A stretch of DNA of 64,000 nt from Takifugu bimaculatus (taxonomy: Eukaryota; Chordata; Actinopteri; Tetraodontiformes; Tetraodontidae), in the NCBI GenBank assembly GCA_004026145.2, contig CP034977.1:281043-345042 (forward strand), written 5' to 3'. A program made the translations under genes and the position numbers. Below the pieces are notes generated by a model. That model was not told the DNA's origin. It did not search any database and saw nothing but the letters and a program-made list of their open reading frames with translations. Every line of letters begins with the position of its first letter. The stretch's first letter is position 1. Shown here piece after piece: positions 44,380 to 57,299 of the stretch.

Positions 44380-47300
44380 ATCTGCAGCCATATTAGTATA
44401 GTTTAACTCTCTAGGATTCCCCTAAGTGGGATAGTAGATAATATTATTAATTCCCAATCTGGACTTTAAATTTGACCCATAATCCCATGCAGATGATCAC
44501 AAAGGGTTCAAAATACCATAAAAAGGCACCTAATCTAGTCAGATCTCATCCTATTTAAATGTAGGTTAAGTAATTCAAATCTGGTCAACTTTTTTGGTCA
44601 TTTTCTGCTTTAAAACCGAAGAATTGACAGTAAAAACTGAGACGTTGTCACTTTTTACAGCCATAATTTCAACCGCTGTTGCTTCCAACTCATCAGCCGA
44701 AAAACTAATTTCCTTTGTGCTCGGGCTGTCTTTCGTTCCGATCAGCAAACTGCTTCATTAACCTCTTTCCTGAGCGGGGAGGTAATTAAGTGAACAGCTG
44801 TGCGCTGTCTGACAACCCGTCCCCGCGGCGCCGAAGCCGCAGCCTCCGTCGGAAGGTTGGCGAGGAGGCCGCCGTCGCAGGTGCTCCTTCTCAGCACCTC
44901 TCTGCAAGCATTTATGCTGCAGCTGCAGGTCAAACGCCGCCTCTTCAGATCCATCAATCACAACTGCTTTTTTTGCTGTTTTAATGGTTTCATCAGCTCA
45001 GTTGTCACAGTTCGGCGTGATTGCGAGGAGTTGTTTTTAATCAACCCCAAACTGGGATGAGTTATTGTAACAGATAAACCATCGGTGCCGAGGCTGCTGG
45101 GGAGGGGAGCGTGGACACCAGCCAGATCAAGTTTTTCTTTTCTTTAATAACTGTGAGGTAATCTGGATGATTTGTGCGTCCATTTGTCACTTAGCCAGCC
45201 GTTCTCACCATCCTTATGGGGTCCGCACAATTAATCTAGAGGAATGCGGCCCATTCCCCTGGAATCTGCCCACTGATCTCACATTTACTTTAATATCACT
45301 GATGACTGATGCGCTTATAACAATAATTATCCATACAGAGTGTTAGATTAGGGCACCAAAGCGAGTCGGATTTAGACCCACAACAGAAAATTGTGTCAAA
45401 AAGGTGTGCGTTGTTACAGGATCTGGATTAGTACACTTTACACATGAAAGCAGTGGGAGGAAATTAAAGTTTTAGCTGGGATGTAAGTTGATTAAGATCA
45501 CAGGTTAAAGGCTGGAGCGGCAGAACCATCTTTCAAGGTGTGTTTGCAGAAGAAATTCCAGAGTAATCACTGAGTTTAAGTCTGTCATTAAGTTATTGAA
45601 AAGGCAGCACCCTGTCGTCACGGCACAGCAGGCGTTAGCGCCGACTGAGAACATTTGCCTCTCAGAAAAGTGTTGTTTGTATTAAGTTAATAGCAAATCT
45701 CTTAATTATATCCTCCTGTTAACAACATGTTAGCCTCACCTTTGGGAAGTACACACAGTTTTTTTTTCTTCACTCTATCTCAACTGATAAACCCCAAAAA
45801 CTGTCCGCTGGTTAAAGCTGGTGATGCTAGTTGAACATTTTCAGGATAACTAATAAAGCTTCGCCACAAAACTGATGTGGGCTGATCTGGTGAGGGATGA
45901 AAATGGGCGAGACATTTGAGCGAAGATCGATCCCACGTCATCTTTAGAGTCATCCATCATTGTGCTGTGATGTTATTGTGTCGACACCCCCTGTGGAGCC
46001 CCAGCCAGGCTCCCGTCTAATAAAGAAAGATCTCTGATTCTAAATATGACAGATTTCCTTCTGATGACACAGAGAAATGTGGTAAATCTTCCCTGTCTTA
46101 TAGCCGGGGTGTCATGGAAGCGACCCTTGAACCTTGGGTGCCCCCGCCCCTGCACGCACGCACCCAAGGTCTGGAATTTTCATCGCACCATTCAAAAGCG
46201 GCGTGCTTTCATAACAGCTCCGCACATCACTGACACGAGCCATCGCAGAGGCTTCATGTAAATGACGACAGACAAAACACCCGGCGGCGCTCGCTCGGCA
46301 GCGAGGGCACATAATAGGTACAAATTAGAGTGTTTATGTAGTCAAATGACCTTGGGAGTGCTGGTGCTCTGAATGGCCGCGCTTCTCCAGGCATTGATAG
46401 ATGGGAGGTGACGACGTAAATGCGGAGGCTGCGGCAGGTCTTGCACAGAAAGGAGGATCGTGGCGCCGGGTTTAAAGGGGTGCAGGCAGGGTTGGAATAA
46501 ATCTGTCGGTGTTTGGTTCTCTCTCCCCCTGCTGCTCAAACGCCACTGACTGATGGGGCCGGGAGAGAGGAGACACGGGGTTCATCACACCCTGTGTGGC
46601 CTTGGGGCTTTTGTTCCTCACATAAAGATGGCTGGGATGTGCTTGTGTTGCCATCTTAAGCTGTTGTTTTATCACCGCCGCCATTTTTCTCTTTTATGAC
46701 CTGCCGGAGAGCAACGGCTACACCCTTTCTCCTCCATTTATCTTCCTATTTGATATGTTTGTATTTTAACCAGAGAACTTAAAGCAGATAAAGTGAGCAT
46801 GTGTTACAGGCATCACATGACTGGCTCCTGGTCTTATGCTATTTGACTGCGGCGTATTTCTGGGCTGTGTCCAGAGCGTGTTCTATCGATTATTATTTTT
46901 CTCCTCCTCAGAAAAGACTAATGAGCCCAGAGAATTCCACGAGAAAAGGTTAATACAATATTGAAATGTCAGGAGATTAATGATATTGTTCTTTCTTCAT
47001 ATGATTCTATAAGGGAAGGTGACAAATGCCTTGCCCTTTTCACTCTGATCCTCCCTATTTGTGATCTTTCCCTCTGTCCCCCTCCTTGTCTTTGTCTCTG
47101 TGTCTGTTTCTCTTTCATCCTTCATGTTCTCCTGGCCGACAGAGACGTATCGGCTCCTTTGCCGCGCACGCTCGCCTCTTAATCTTAATACCATGCGGTA
47201 AAAGGTGCAGCTTTATGCAAGGGTACGACACACCACGTGAGCCATATGCTGCATGCGCCGCACGTGCTTGCCTAAGCTAATGAAAAGCATTGATCCATTT

Positions 47301-49229
47301 TCACTGAGGGGACGTGAAGAGCCTTCTGTTGAGTTCAGAAGGTCTTCCTCGTGCACCCGACAAGAAAGGAGGTGAATATTTTCCGTGCAACGTGGTCCTC
47401 AAGATTTGGTTTCATGTTCTCTGCTGTGATCTCGACTCCAACAACCCTCCCAGTTCCGATCACCTCCAATCCCCTGTTCTTGTTTATATGTCAATCCAGC
47501 TGTATAATTACGGGACGGCTCTTACTGACCCCACCCCCACACGTTCACACTGTTACGCACAATCTGGAGGGAAACAGGAAATTACCTCTTCTGTCATCTC
47601 ATATTTCACCTGCGGGCCCAACCACGCACAGGCGTCAGCCGTAATTAATGCCCCTCGATGACCTGCGCGCCGAACATCACTCATTTTAATATCACTCTCT
47701 CTCTCTCTTCGATCATTGAAATTCTTAGGGGTGTTTGGCGCTGAGGATGGTGGCAGGAAACAACACCAGGAAGTATAATCTTCCCCTTGTGCTGCGGGGA
47801 ACCCTCGCTGGCCATGTCTCAGCGCAGTAATTGCATCAATGAGCAGAGGAGTTGATGCTTGCAGGCGAGAGTGGCTCGTCATTACTCTGCGTGAAGTTAC
47901 CAGCCCCCAGGTAGACCATTACCGCAATGTGTCAATAGCCGATGCTGTTCCATCAGGGCCAAACGTTAGAGCTCCACGACCACTTCCTCCCTCCAGGTTA
48001 AAGGTCCAGGCAATTACAGACATCACGATTTATCTTCCATCTGAATTAGGATTAGTGAGATTTTCCACCGTTAGCCGAAGACACAAAGGTGCGACCATGG
48101 CATGTTTCCTCGCCATTGTTGCCATTTCATCCCCGCCCTTATCTTTGGCATGCTTGTCAAAGGCCAGCCCCCAGTTTATGACTCTCTCATTTCCTCATCT
48201 CATCCATCTTGTAGCCGACAGCCACTATCTCTTCCGGTATGAGGGAGACGCCTGCAGAGTATGGCCAAGTCACTTTACTGTGCTGCAGGGGGCCACAGTG
48301 CATTAACCGCAGAGCCTGTTTGCCAAGTCATAAGGTTTGATTCATTTTTATCAGACCTGCCAGATGCTTTGAATAATTGCTATTCTACAGTGTGGCACTT
48401 TGCTTTATGGGCTTTGAATTCAGGCCACTCGGTGTTCAGCACTGGGGTTATTTATGTTTTTATCACGCAAACAGGTGTGCACGGAGCCTCAAAGCACGAA
48501 AAAGAGAAGGTGCGATAAAAAAGTAAATGATGAATTTGTACTCACCCTAAACCTCCGGCCATTGCTTTGACTCCATTGCAGCTCTGACACTGGCTTCCCC
48601 TGATAACCACAGTCCAGCCGTAATGAGACATTTAACTCCAACCACGGTCTTTTCCGGAATTTTTATCTCACTGCCGCTTCCCGTTTTACCCTCGCTCCAT
48701 CTCTTCCCCCTCTTGATCTCTCCATCATTGTCACTCCCACACCAACTTCCCAGCAATTGCAGCTTCTCCTCGCACAACGTTTCTGACAGCCAATTTATGC
48801 AGTGGCAGGACTCATCCATCTTCTGGAAGTTTGAGGAGTGCTGCTCCGTCCCCATGAGCCCCATGACGCACTCACAGTCGGACCTGCAGCACTGGACTGT
48901 CGTGACTCCATCTGAACCCTCCTAACCAAGTACTCAAACGCTGGGGCAAGACAGGAACAAGAAATCAGCCTGTTCCTGTGTGTCTTGCGAAGACATGATT
49001 TATGTAAAGATGCTCTTTTAAATGTGTTGCAAATGTGACAATCAGAGTCCTACTTTGATCCACCTTTGACCCTCAATTTAACAAGATACAAAATACTTTG
49101 AAGCAGAAACTGATTCATTTTCAACCCAAGATCCATTTCCTTTAGGTAAGAAAAGATTGGTGGTTTTTAATAATAACAACAATACTACTACTACTATAAT
49201 AATAATAATTATATACATATTAAAAAAAA

Positions 49230-50420
49230 AAAAATCTCTTCCTCGCCCTCCTGGGCAGAGCCTCCTTCCTTCAGACTCGGGTCCTCTACCAGAGGCCTGA
49301 AAGTCTGAGGGTTCTGTGCAGGATCTTAGCTGTTCCTAGAACTGCGCTCTTCTTGACAGAGATCTCTGATGTGGTTCCTGGTATCTAGTTGGAGCCATCT
49401 CCTCATCTTGGGTGTTACTGCCCCTAGTGTCCCAATCACTACTGGGACCACTGTTGCCTTCATGCCCCACATTCTCTCCATCTCCTCCTTCAGCTCTTGG
49501 TACTTCTCCAGCTTCTCGTGTTCCTTCTTCCTGATGTTGCTATCACTCGGGATTGCTACATCTATCACTACCACTGTCTTCCGGTGTTTATCCACCACCA
49601 CTATGTCAGGCTGGTTGGCCACCACCATCTTGTCAGTCTGGATCTGGAAGTCCCACAGGATCTTGGCCTGCTTGTTCTCCAGCACTTTCGGGGGTGTCTC
49701 CCACCTGGACCCTGGGACCTCCAGTCCATACTCAGTGCAGATGTTCCTGTACACTATGCCAGCCACGTGGTTATGCCGCTCCATGTATGCCTTGTCTGCT
49801 AGCATCTTGCACCCTGATGTGATGTGCTGGACTGTCTCAGGGGCATCTCCACACAGTCTGCACCTGGGGCCTTGTCTGGTATGGTAGACCCTGGCCTCTA
49901 TTGCTCTAGTGCTCAGGGCCTGTTCTTTTGGAGCCATGAGTAGAGCCTCTGTGCTGTCTTTCAGTTAACTGGTTTGTTAACTGGTATGTTTTCTCGATAT
50001 CAGCCACTTCCTCAATTTGTCGGTGGTACATTCCATGCATGGGCTTGTCCTTCCATGATAGCCCCTCAGGTTCCTCCTCCTTGGTGGGCTTTTGTTGCCT
50101 GAGGCATTCACTCAGCAGCTGGTCAGTGGTGGCCATCTTCTTGACGTACTCTCGGAGGCTTGTTGTTTCCTCCTGGACAGTAGTTCGGACACTTACTAGT
50201 CCTTGACCCCCTTCCTTTCGCTTTGTGTACAGCCTCAGGACACTGGACTTAGGGTGAAACCCTCCGTGCATGGTGAGGAGCTTCCTTTTCTTGATGTCAG
50301 TGGCTTGTATCTCTTCCAGTGGCCAGGGTATTATGCCAGCAGGGTATCTGATTACTGGCAGGGCGTAGGTGTTTATGGCCTGGATCTTATGCTTACCATC
50401 CAGCTGACTTTTCAGGATCT
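49230..50420 (-). mobile_element. 5'-truncated, frameshifted non-LTR retrotransposon with restriction-like endonuclease
   Basis: The minus strand encodes the C-terminal part of a retrotransposon polyprotein in at least three pieces. About 50420-49960 carries RLYTKRKEGGQGLVSV and EDKPMHGMYHRQ-type sequence. 49937-49326 carries a CCHC motif (C26-x2-C29-x8-H38-x4-C43) and a PD-x14-D endonuclease core (QPDIVVVDK to VIDVAIPSD, residues 109-131). A last piece near 49385-49290 carries VLGTAKIL. Two frameshifts separate the pieces, so the copy is dead. The domain order fits the R2/R4/NeSL/HERO type of LINE, which lacks an AP endonuclease; the exact clade is not decided. It abuts a TATATG/TG repeat at its 5' end and A/T-rich simple repeats at its 3' end. 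Confidence 0.85.
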
Positions 50421-50472
50421 ATATATATATGTGTGTGCGTGTGTGTGTGTGTGTGTGTATGTATGTATATTT
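50420..50472. repeat. TA/TG/TATG simple repeat at retrotransposon 5' border
   Basis: A TA run passes into TG and then TATG units. It marks the point where retrotransposon coding similarity stops. Confidence 0.85.
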
Positions 50473-51039
50473 TCTAATGCACTTTTTTATTCAGTATCTA
50501 AAATTGGCAGTGTTGTGATCTTTTAAGAAGGTATGTTTTTAGGTGTCCACAGTCTGTGGTGCCCTCAGGTGGTCTGGGAGTCATTCCAAAGGGGGCAGAG
50601 CAGAAAGCTTATAGGGGTTTATAAGGAGGTAGGTGGTTGAGGAATGGAGTAAATGTGCAGATGTCTGTGGAATGTGGACATATCTGAGGTATGTGGGGAC
50701 AGATCCATGTTGGTAAGTGAGGAGGGAGACCTCATACTCAGTGGAGAATGAGACAGGAGCCAGTCAGGGGTACTCTGGGCACATAGCTTTGAGGGTACGG
50801 AGCACCCAGAGTGCCTGGCTGGCTCCAAAGTTTTGATTTTTTTGGTCACTCAATGCGATAGGTTAATTTTTGAAACACTGAGACTGCACCAACACATCTG
50901 AGAAGGTTAAGCTTTATAAGTCCTGGGCGATAAAAGAGGTTTGGATTGGAATCATGAAGCAAAGAAAGATGGAAAGGTAAAATACGGCATGTTTAGTTTA
51001 ATTTAGAAGATGTAAAAATATAAATGAGAAAATAATTAC

Positions 51040-51250
51040 ACACTGGTGGACAGACAAACACAACACAAAACAAAAGCATAAAAAGAAAAATAATTTACAA
51101 ATCTGAAAAGGAATGAGAAGAAGTCATTTAATCTCACCCCTTATCAATTAATTCATAATATACTATTATTTGTCTCCCTTATTAATATAAACCTATACAA
51201 ACACCTGTTTTCCTCTATCTAATGAAGATCATCCCTTTACGTACGCCACT
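51040..51250 (-). mobile_element. LINE 3'-tail fragment, opposite orientation
   Basis: The minus strand contains a gagatt..cttcttctcattccttttc stretch followed by T-rich sequence, resembling the 3' tail of the LINE fragment at 54985-55450. No coding part is recognisable. Moderate confidence only. Confidence 0.4.
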
Positions 51251-54200
51251 GGCTCAGCCAGGACGGGAGTGATGTGGTTGAATCTTCACATCTGTAGCAT
51301 CAGTGTTCTGACTGTAGTGGAGCTTTTGAATGCTCCCGCTGGGGATCCTGATGAGGAGTGCATGGTAATATTTCAAACTGGAGGAGACAAAGGTGTGCAC
51401 CAGCTTTTCTGGATACACCAGAAGCAGGAGCGAGTTTGCCCCCCCCCCCCCCAACATTTCAGTCCAGGTATGAAATCTGTAGTAGTCAGTTTACATTGGG
51501 TTGTGTTGCTCTAACTTTGCTTTAACAGCTCCTCAGGGCTCTCCCTTATATTTGATCAACTAATGTTCTTTTCTCCCCTCTGTGTATCCTCTTAATCACT
51601 CATGTAATGAACACTGATGATACTCCTGTTTAGATTAATTATACATCAACCCAATTAGACACAGAACATCTAGGCCGCAGCTTTATCTGACTGTGAGAGC
51701 AGCAAAAAGATCAAAAACTTCTCCACAAATAGGCCTTGTTATCTCCTCGAGGACACAAGACTCCAAGAAAATAAGCACAAATATTTTTCTTGGAAAGGAC
51801 ATTGCACATGGTTCGGACCCCCCACCACTCCCTACAAGTCGTGTTTTTCCAATTTGTGTTTGTAATTAGGCTGTGCTGCACCCAGACATCCAGCAGATAA
51901 TCTGGACTTTTCTGTATTAGACAGGAAGTGAACCAGTGAAAGTAACTGGTGAGTGTGGCAGAAATTGGATCTAAGCGCCGTGTGATTTCTGTTCCTCTGA
52001 GGCAATATTTAGAAGACGATTAGAACAATGTAGCTGCTGCACACTTTCAAAGGGCTGTACCACGCGAGTGCAATGTTGATGATCAAATGGCGTCAACGGA
52101 TCTGGTAATCAATCTGCACGTGTGACGCAGGCGCGTTAAACACCAGCTGAGTGAAGGGGAACCGAATCGAGAGTGAGATGGAGTCAAGAGAGGAGGGATA
52201 AATACACAATGTAAAATAGCAGTCCTGGTTTTTGGCACTAATTCCTATTAGATGCAGTCTTAATCAAGGAAACATGAGTTGATTTAAAGTCGTTTCCTTT
52301 CTGGTGCTGAAACATGTTTCACCCAAAGTCAAACTGTAAAAATAACATAATTAGACGAATCCTTGGGCTCAGGTTGGGAAGCATTGAGACTTCAGTCCAC
52401 CAACCAGAACCCATGCTTCAAAGCGCCCTGATGGGTCATATCAGCCGTCTGATGAAGCGTCCGACTGATGAAAGGGGATTTATCATTTCAGGCCAGCGTG
52501 AAGGGCTGAATGCTGAACAGAACTATTGCGCCTCTAGACAGGGAGGATGGGAGGAGGCCTTTGTGGGAGAGGTTTCGTTGCTACACGTATGTATACAAGT
52601 GTAAAGATAAATATGACAGGGTCTTCTAGGATACATGGACTGCAGGTCCAGTTCAACAAGTCTGAGCTAATGAGCTGCTTGGAGACAGCTAACACTTGCT
52701 CTTTGGGCTCAATCATTTATAAATGCTCGTGCACCTTTGAAATGCATCACCCAAACTCTACTTATAGTCCTCCTGCATATTGCTCACCAGGCATGCCCAC
52801 ATGTCCAAGCAAATCAAAGATTTTAGGGTCAAAATATCCAAATCTGTCTCCTAATGAAATGATATACGCCATCAGAGATGCTGATTCCTTTGATTTCAAG
52901 GGTTTTAATTTTGTGATAACCTCTAATTAGTTGATGGAATGAATCAAGGTGAAGCATCGTTTGGATGGAATTAGATGCCACAACTGGTCTTCCCAGTGTG
53001 AATGATGCCAGCAGAACAAATGAGTATGTCTCAGGGTCCAGCGGCTTTTGTTCAATGTGAGGAAGAGGCAACGTCCAATCCATCATTAAACGATGTTCGT
53101 GTTTCACACAGTTAACACAGCTTGAAATTGGGACGCCATCTTTGATGTCAACCTTCTCCTCAACAGAGGACCACGCCCTCGACTGCTCTGTTCAGTTTAT
53201 TTTGCTCCCAAGTATTACAGACTGCTAATATTAATGAGGATTATTAACCCCAGTCATTAGAGAACTGATAAATCTTATAGAAAATATAAACTACTTATCT
53301 GGAACACAGCCGGCCGCTATTCAAACAGAGGACACAGCATCTATTATTGGTTGGGTAAAAGATCGTCAGATGTGCAAATTCAGACGAGCAAAGAGGGAAA
53401 AAGGGAAGTGATGAGCATGAGGAACAGGAGAGCAGGAAATATGAAGAAAAGAGGGCTGGTGGGTAATAAACTTGGCAAACAACAATTCCAAAGATTTTCC
53501 ACTGCTGTCAGTTACCAGGAGGCAATAATAGCTCTCAGTCCTTTGTTGGGCCAAGACAAACACCTCTTTGGAAGAGGAGCGCTGGAACTATTTGATTGGA
53601 GGAGGAAGATGTCCATTGTTCAGCGCAGTTGAGAATCTTTTTTTTTTACAATGGGAGCACCTGGTGCTCAGAAAGAGGTTTAGCAGAGCAGGAGCTGGAA
53701 CGCCACAAATGGAGCATCTCGGCAAACAAAGCGGGTGAAAATAGCAACATCTCTCTTGGCATCTCCTGTCGTTCCCCTTCGCGTCTCTCCCTTCTCCGGT
53801 ATCAGCTTTTCCTCCCTTCTCCTCCGGTTTCAACGTGCCTCCATCTCCTCATGTTAATTTGCTGCTTCAGTGACACGCATCATTGGGGGAGTCATTTCTA
53901 ATAACCCCGACAGCCCCGGCACGGCTGCCTTTGAGTCACGCGCAGAGGTGCCATTCAAATTATGAAGCATAATGGTGACAATGATGCATCTCTAAAACCT
54001 CGCTTCCTTCCCGACATGACTGCAGCTCACTCAACACGGCCAGCCTCACCCCCTCCCCTTTACAGATGAACCCCATGTTCCCATCTCATCGCTTTGAGGG
54101 AGAGCACGTACCGAGCTGCCGGGGTGAATCGTTTCATTTCCCTGAATGTTTCACCACCAGAAAATCTCTCTTATTTCCAGGGGATCTTAGCGCGTCACAG

Positions 54201-54984
54201 GTTCCCCAGCCTCGCCGCTTCATCGCACGGGCCTCTTTATTTGAAAAGGGTTTCAAGGAAAGACGGTTATAGATTTCCATACCTTGGTTTCCTTGCCCCC
54301 GAGTCAGGCTGCAATAATTATTCATTCACGCCGCCTCAGCTGACACTTTCCCTCGACGGCTTTGCTGGAGCAGATCTGAGGCAGGAACGATTGTCAGAGC
54401 CTCAAATCTCCCTCAGCCAAGGAGCACAAATCTATAAATGACACATCTCACGGCCAAACAGCTTTCTTTTCTCCTCTTTTTTTCATAGTTTCTGGTTTAA
54501 GTGACACAATGAAGCAAGGGGCAAGATGGCCGACAAAATGCTAAGAAATATTAGGATGTATTTTGATGTGAGCAACACATGTAATGATGTGATATTTCTC
54601 AGATTTCACATATAAAGGTTTATTTACTCATGATTTTTTTCACTACATTTTGAATGGGCGGCCATATTGGAGGTATTTGATGTAAAAAAAAAAAAAAGAG
54701 CTGATTAATATGAATAAATGTGCTCTCTGGAGAATTTAAGTGAATTCAGCAATGTGGAAACGCTGGGAAAGCTCTTCAAAGGGCAAGAAAAGGCTCCATA
54801 ATTTGAAAAATGATGGCTGATTGGTGATTAAGATTTGTACAAGATGGCTCTTTCCCCTTGAATCAATCTGACTGATTCGCACAGTCAACAACATGGCAGT
54901 TATTCATCATTTTCCAGAGAGAGATCTGAAAACAGTGTTTTGAGTATCTCCACCATGGCAGCCTTTCAGAAGAATAAAACTAGT

Positions 54985-55450
54985 TTAATTTTCAGAGCTT
55001 TAATTTCTATTCTTGGTGGAGTCATAAGTGTGGCTAAACAGTTTCTGGACCACAAATCATTCCACATTATTTACTGTTCACTGGCTTTACCGTACATAAA
55101 TGAATGTGCTGAGGTCTGTAATGTACATTACAGCCATTAACAATTCTGCAAAAAAAGGGCAATTAGGTTCATTTATAAAGCTGTTACAGAGACCATACAA
55201 ATCCAGAAAATGTATATTTATGTGTATTTGACAGACGGGAAGTTTGCTGACTTACCGTCTAAGATTTGGAGAAGGGGAAGGATTCCATAAGCTTTCGCTT
55301 CTTCCTGCTCCTTTTGGTATAATCTTGTTTCAAATGCTTTAACATTTTTTGTGTTTTGTCTTGTTTGTTTTTTATACTATTCATGTATTCAAATAAAAGC
55401 TTTTCATTTAAATCAAGGACATGCTGATGATTTCTGTGAAACATTTTATT
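54985..55450 (+). mobile_element. LINE 3'-end fragment
   Basis: The plus strand reads SILGGVISVAKQF, HKSFHIIYCSLALPYINE and, after a break, KKRAIRFIYKAVTET. These resemble the region after the reverse transcriptase core of teleost CR1/Rex1/jockey-type LINEs (LYCSL.LPY.N and LQKRAIR). It is followed by a tail with cttcttcctgctcctttt and ATAAAA, typical of such 3' UTRs. The copy is short and decayed. Confidence 0.6.
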
Positions 55451-57203
55451 GATTTTTTTCAGAAACCAACTTATGAAAAAGGAAGTCTGACAAGATTATA
55501 GCGAGTAGCTAGCCTTGACCTACGGATCCACTGATAAAGCACTGTTGGGGCATGTTTCATAGCTTTCATATTATCATTCTGTTTTAAAAAAGATGGAATG
55601 ACCCTGTGTGGCAGCTTTCATTACCATTGTGTCCTGACTGAGAAGATCTGAAATCACACCTTAGAGGTGACGTTCCCGAGGTCAACGACTGTGCCAGCAA
55701 AGGGTTGAAACACGTGAAGAATCGGAAGGTTCATTGGTGAGCAGATGTGGGCTGTGTTCCCCGTCTCAGGATCAAACCTGTTATGAAAAACAGACAAAAG
55801 TTTATTCAGCGATGGCACCGCTAAAAATCTCTTCAACCTTGTAACAAGTCGAGGGCGGATTTTACAGCACGTGTCCTTGGCAACAAGTTCCAGCCGCGAA
55901 AATGTTTCCATCACACATATTTAAGTGAAAGAACTGTTTTCATAAATGTTGGGCTTTTACAAATATATGTCCCAATTTGTGTGCGCTTGTGCTTTTGAGA
56001 AACAGAAAAAGATCATTTTGCATAGTTTCAGAACGTTGCAAGCTACCAGAGAGAAAAGCTGGCCTTGGCAAGGCTGTTTCTTTCTTCTCGTTCATGGTCC
56101 TCTGGCAGAAGGCAGAGCGTGGGCTTAGAAACGCTTCTATTTTGTGATCATGACTGCAAGGACAAGCCGCGAAACACGTGTTGTTTTTGACTCATAGGAA
56201 AAAAAGTCTCATCAATTCATCTTTTTATTCTTTATATAGAGAAGCAAATCTTTAGCCGAAGACGAGGCGATGCTGTGGAAAACAGCTGCGTCACGCAGCC
56301 TAAAGACGAATATCCGTTAACTTGAGGATTGTTGGAGCGGGCTTTTAATTAACAAGAGTCAGGCGAGGTTGTGGGTGTCTCCCGCTGTGTTTCCTTAACA
56401 CACGCCATTAATCAAAGGGGGTGGGTTTCCATTAGACAGGTCATTCAGGGTCATGCTAAACAATTAAACCTTGATTAAGAGATTGCTCATCAAGCTGTTG
56501 GCAGAGTTTAGAACCTTCATGAACAGGTTGCTTTGCAACAAGCGGAGAAAATGGGTAGAAATATTGTCTCCAAACTTTTGAACTTTCTATTTACAGACTT
56601 CATTCAATTACATTAAAATCCAAAGGATTCCTTGCAGTTATTTTTGGACCAATGACAAAACAAGTAGAAAATGAAAACAATAAATAAAAGCTAGGATATG
56701 ATTTGGAAATGCATTTTAAAAAGTCCCACAGAGTGTGATTAACCGTTCCCAGGACAGTTCAAATGCACTGCTCTCAACATAAAACAGTGGAAAGTCAATA
56801 TTGTGCCCCCACGCAGTCGTTAAGGATCGAGCAGTCTGGGAAGAGCAGGATCATCAAGATGACCTGCATTCCAGCAGAGACCCGCTCAAGGTGTTGATCA
56901 ATAACAGCACATTTTTATCCAAACAGCTGGTAAATTATAAGGCTCCTGGTGCCATTAACTGACTGTGGGGCTGAGAGAGAAAGAGAGAGAGGGAGGGAGA
57001 GGAGAACAGAGTGAGAAAGAAAATGCAAATTTGTGCCGCCTGCTCCCCAGCAGCTGTTCTAGCTGTTTGACATGTGTGATGAATGGTGTTGCACTGGTTC
57101 CACTGGCCCCTCACCTCTGCTCATTGTCACCAGTCCAGAAACAAAGGGGAGGAGGCAAAGAGGAGAAACACACAGCAAGAGCAGTGGATGCTTCCTTCCA
57201 TCA

Positions 57204-57206
<3 letters not shown>

Positions 57207-57297
<91 letters not shown>
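57207..57297. repeat. (CA)n microsatellite, about 45 units
   Basis: This uninterrupted CA dinucleotide array of 91 bases is the longest pure CA tract in the window. It lies in the intergenic region. Confidence 0.97.

Positions 57298-57299
<2 letters not shown>

Noticed and set aside
44006..44406. Two open frames of over 110 residues with SIYL and SIHP repeats
   Set aside because: They are translations of the ATCT/ATCC microsatellite; there is no start context or conserved flanking protein sequence.
49369..49887. 172-residue plus-strand open frame
   Set aside because: It is the antisense of the retrotransposon coding sequence on the minus strand, which carries the real CCHC and endonuclease motifs.
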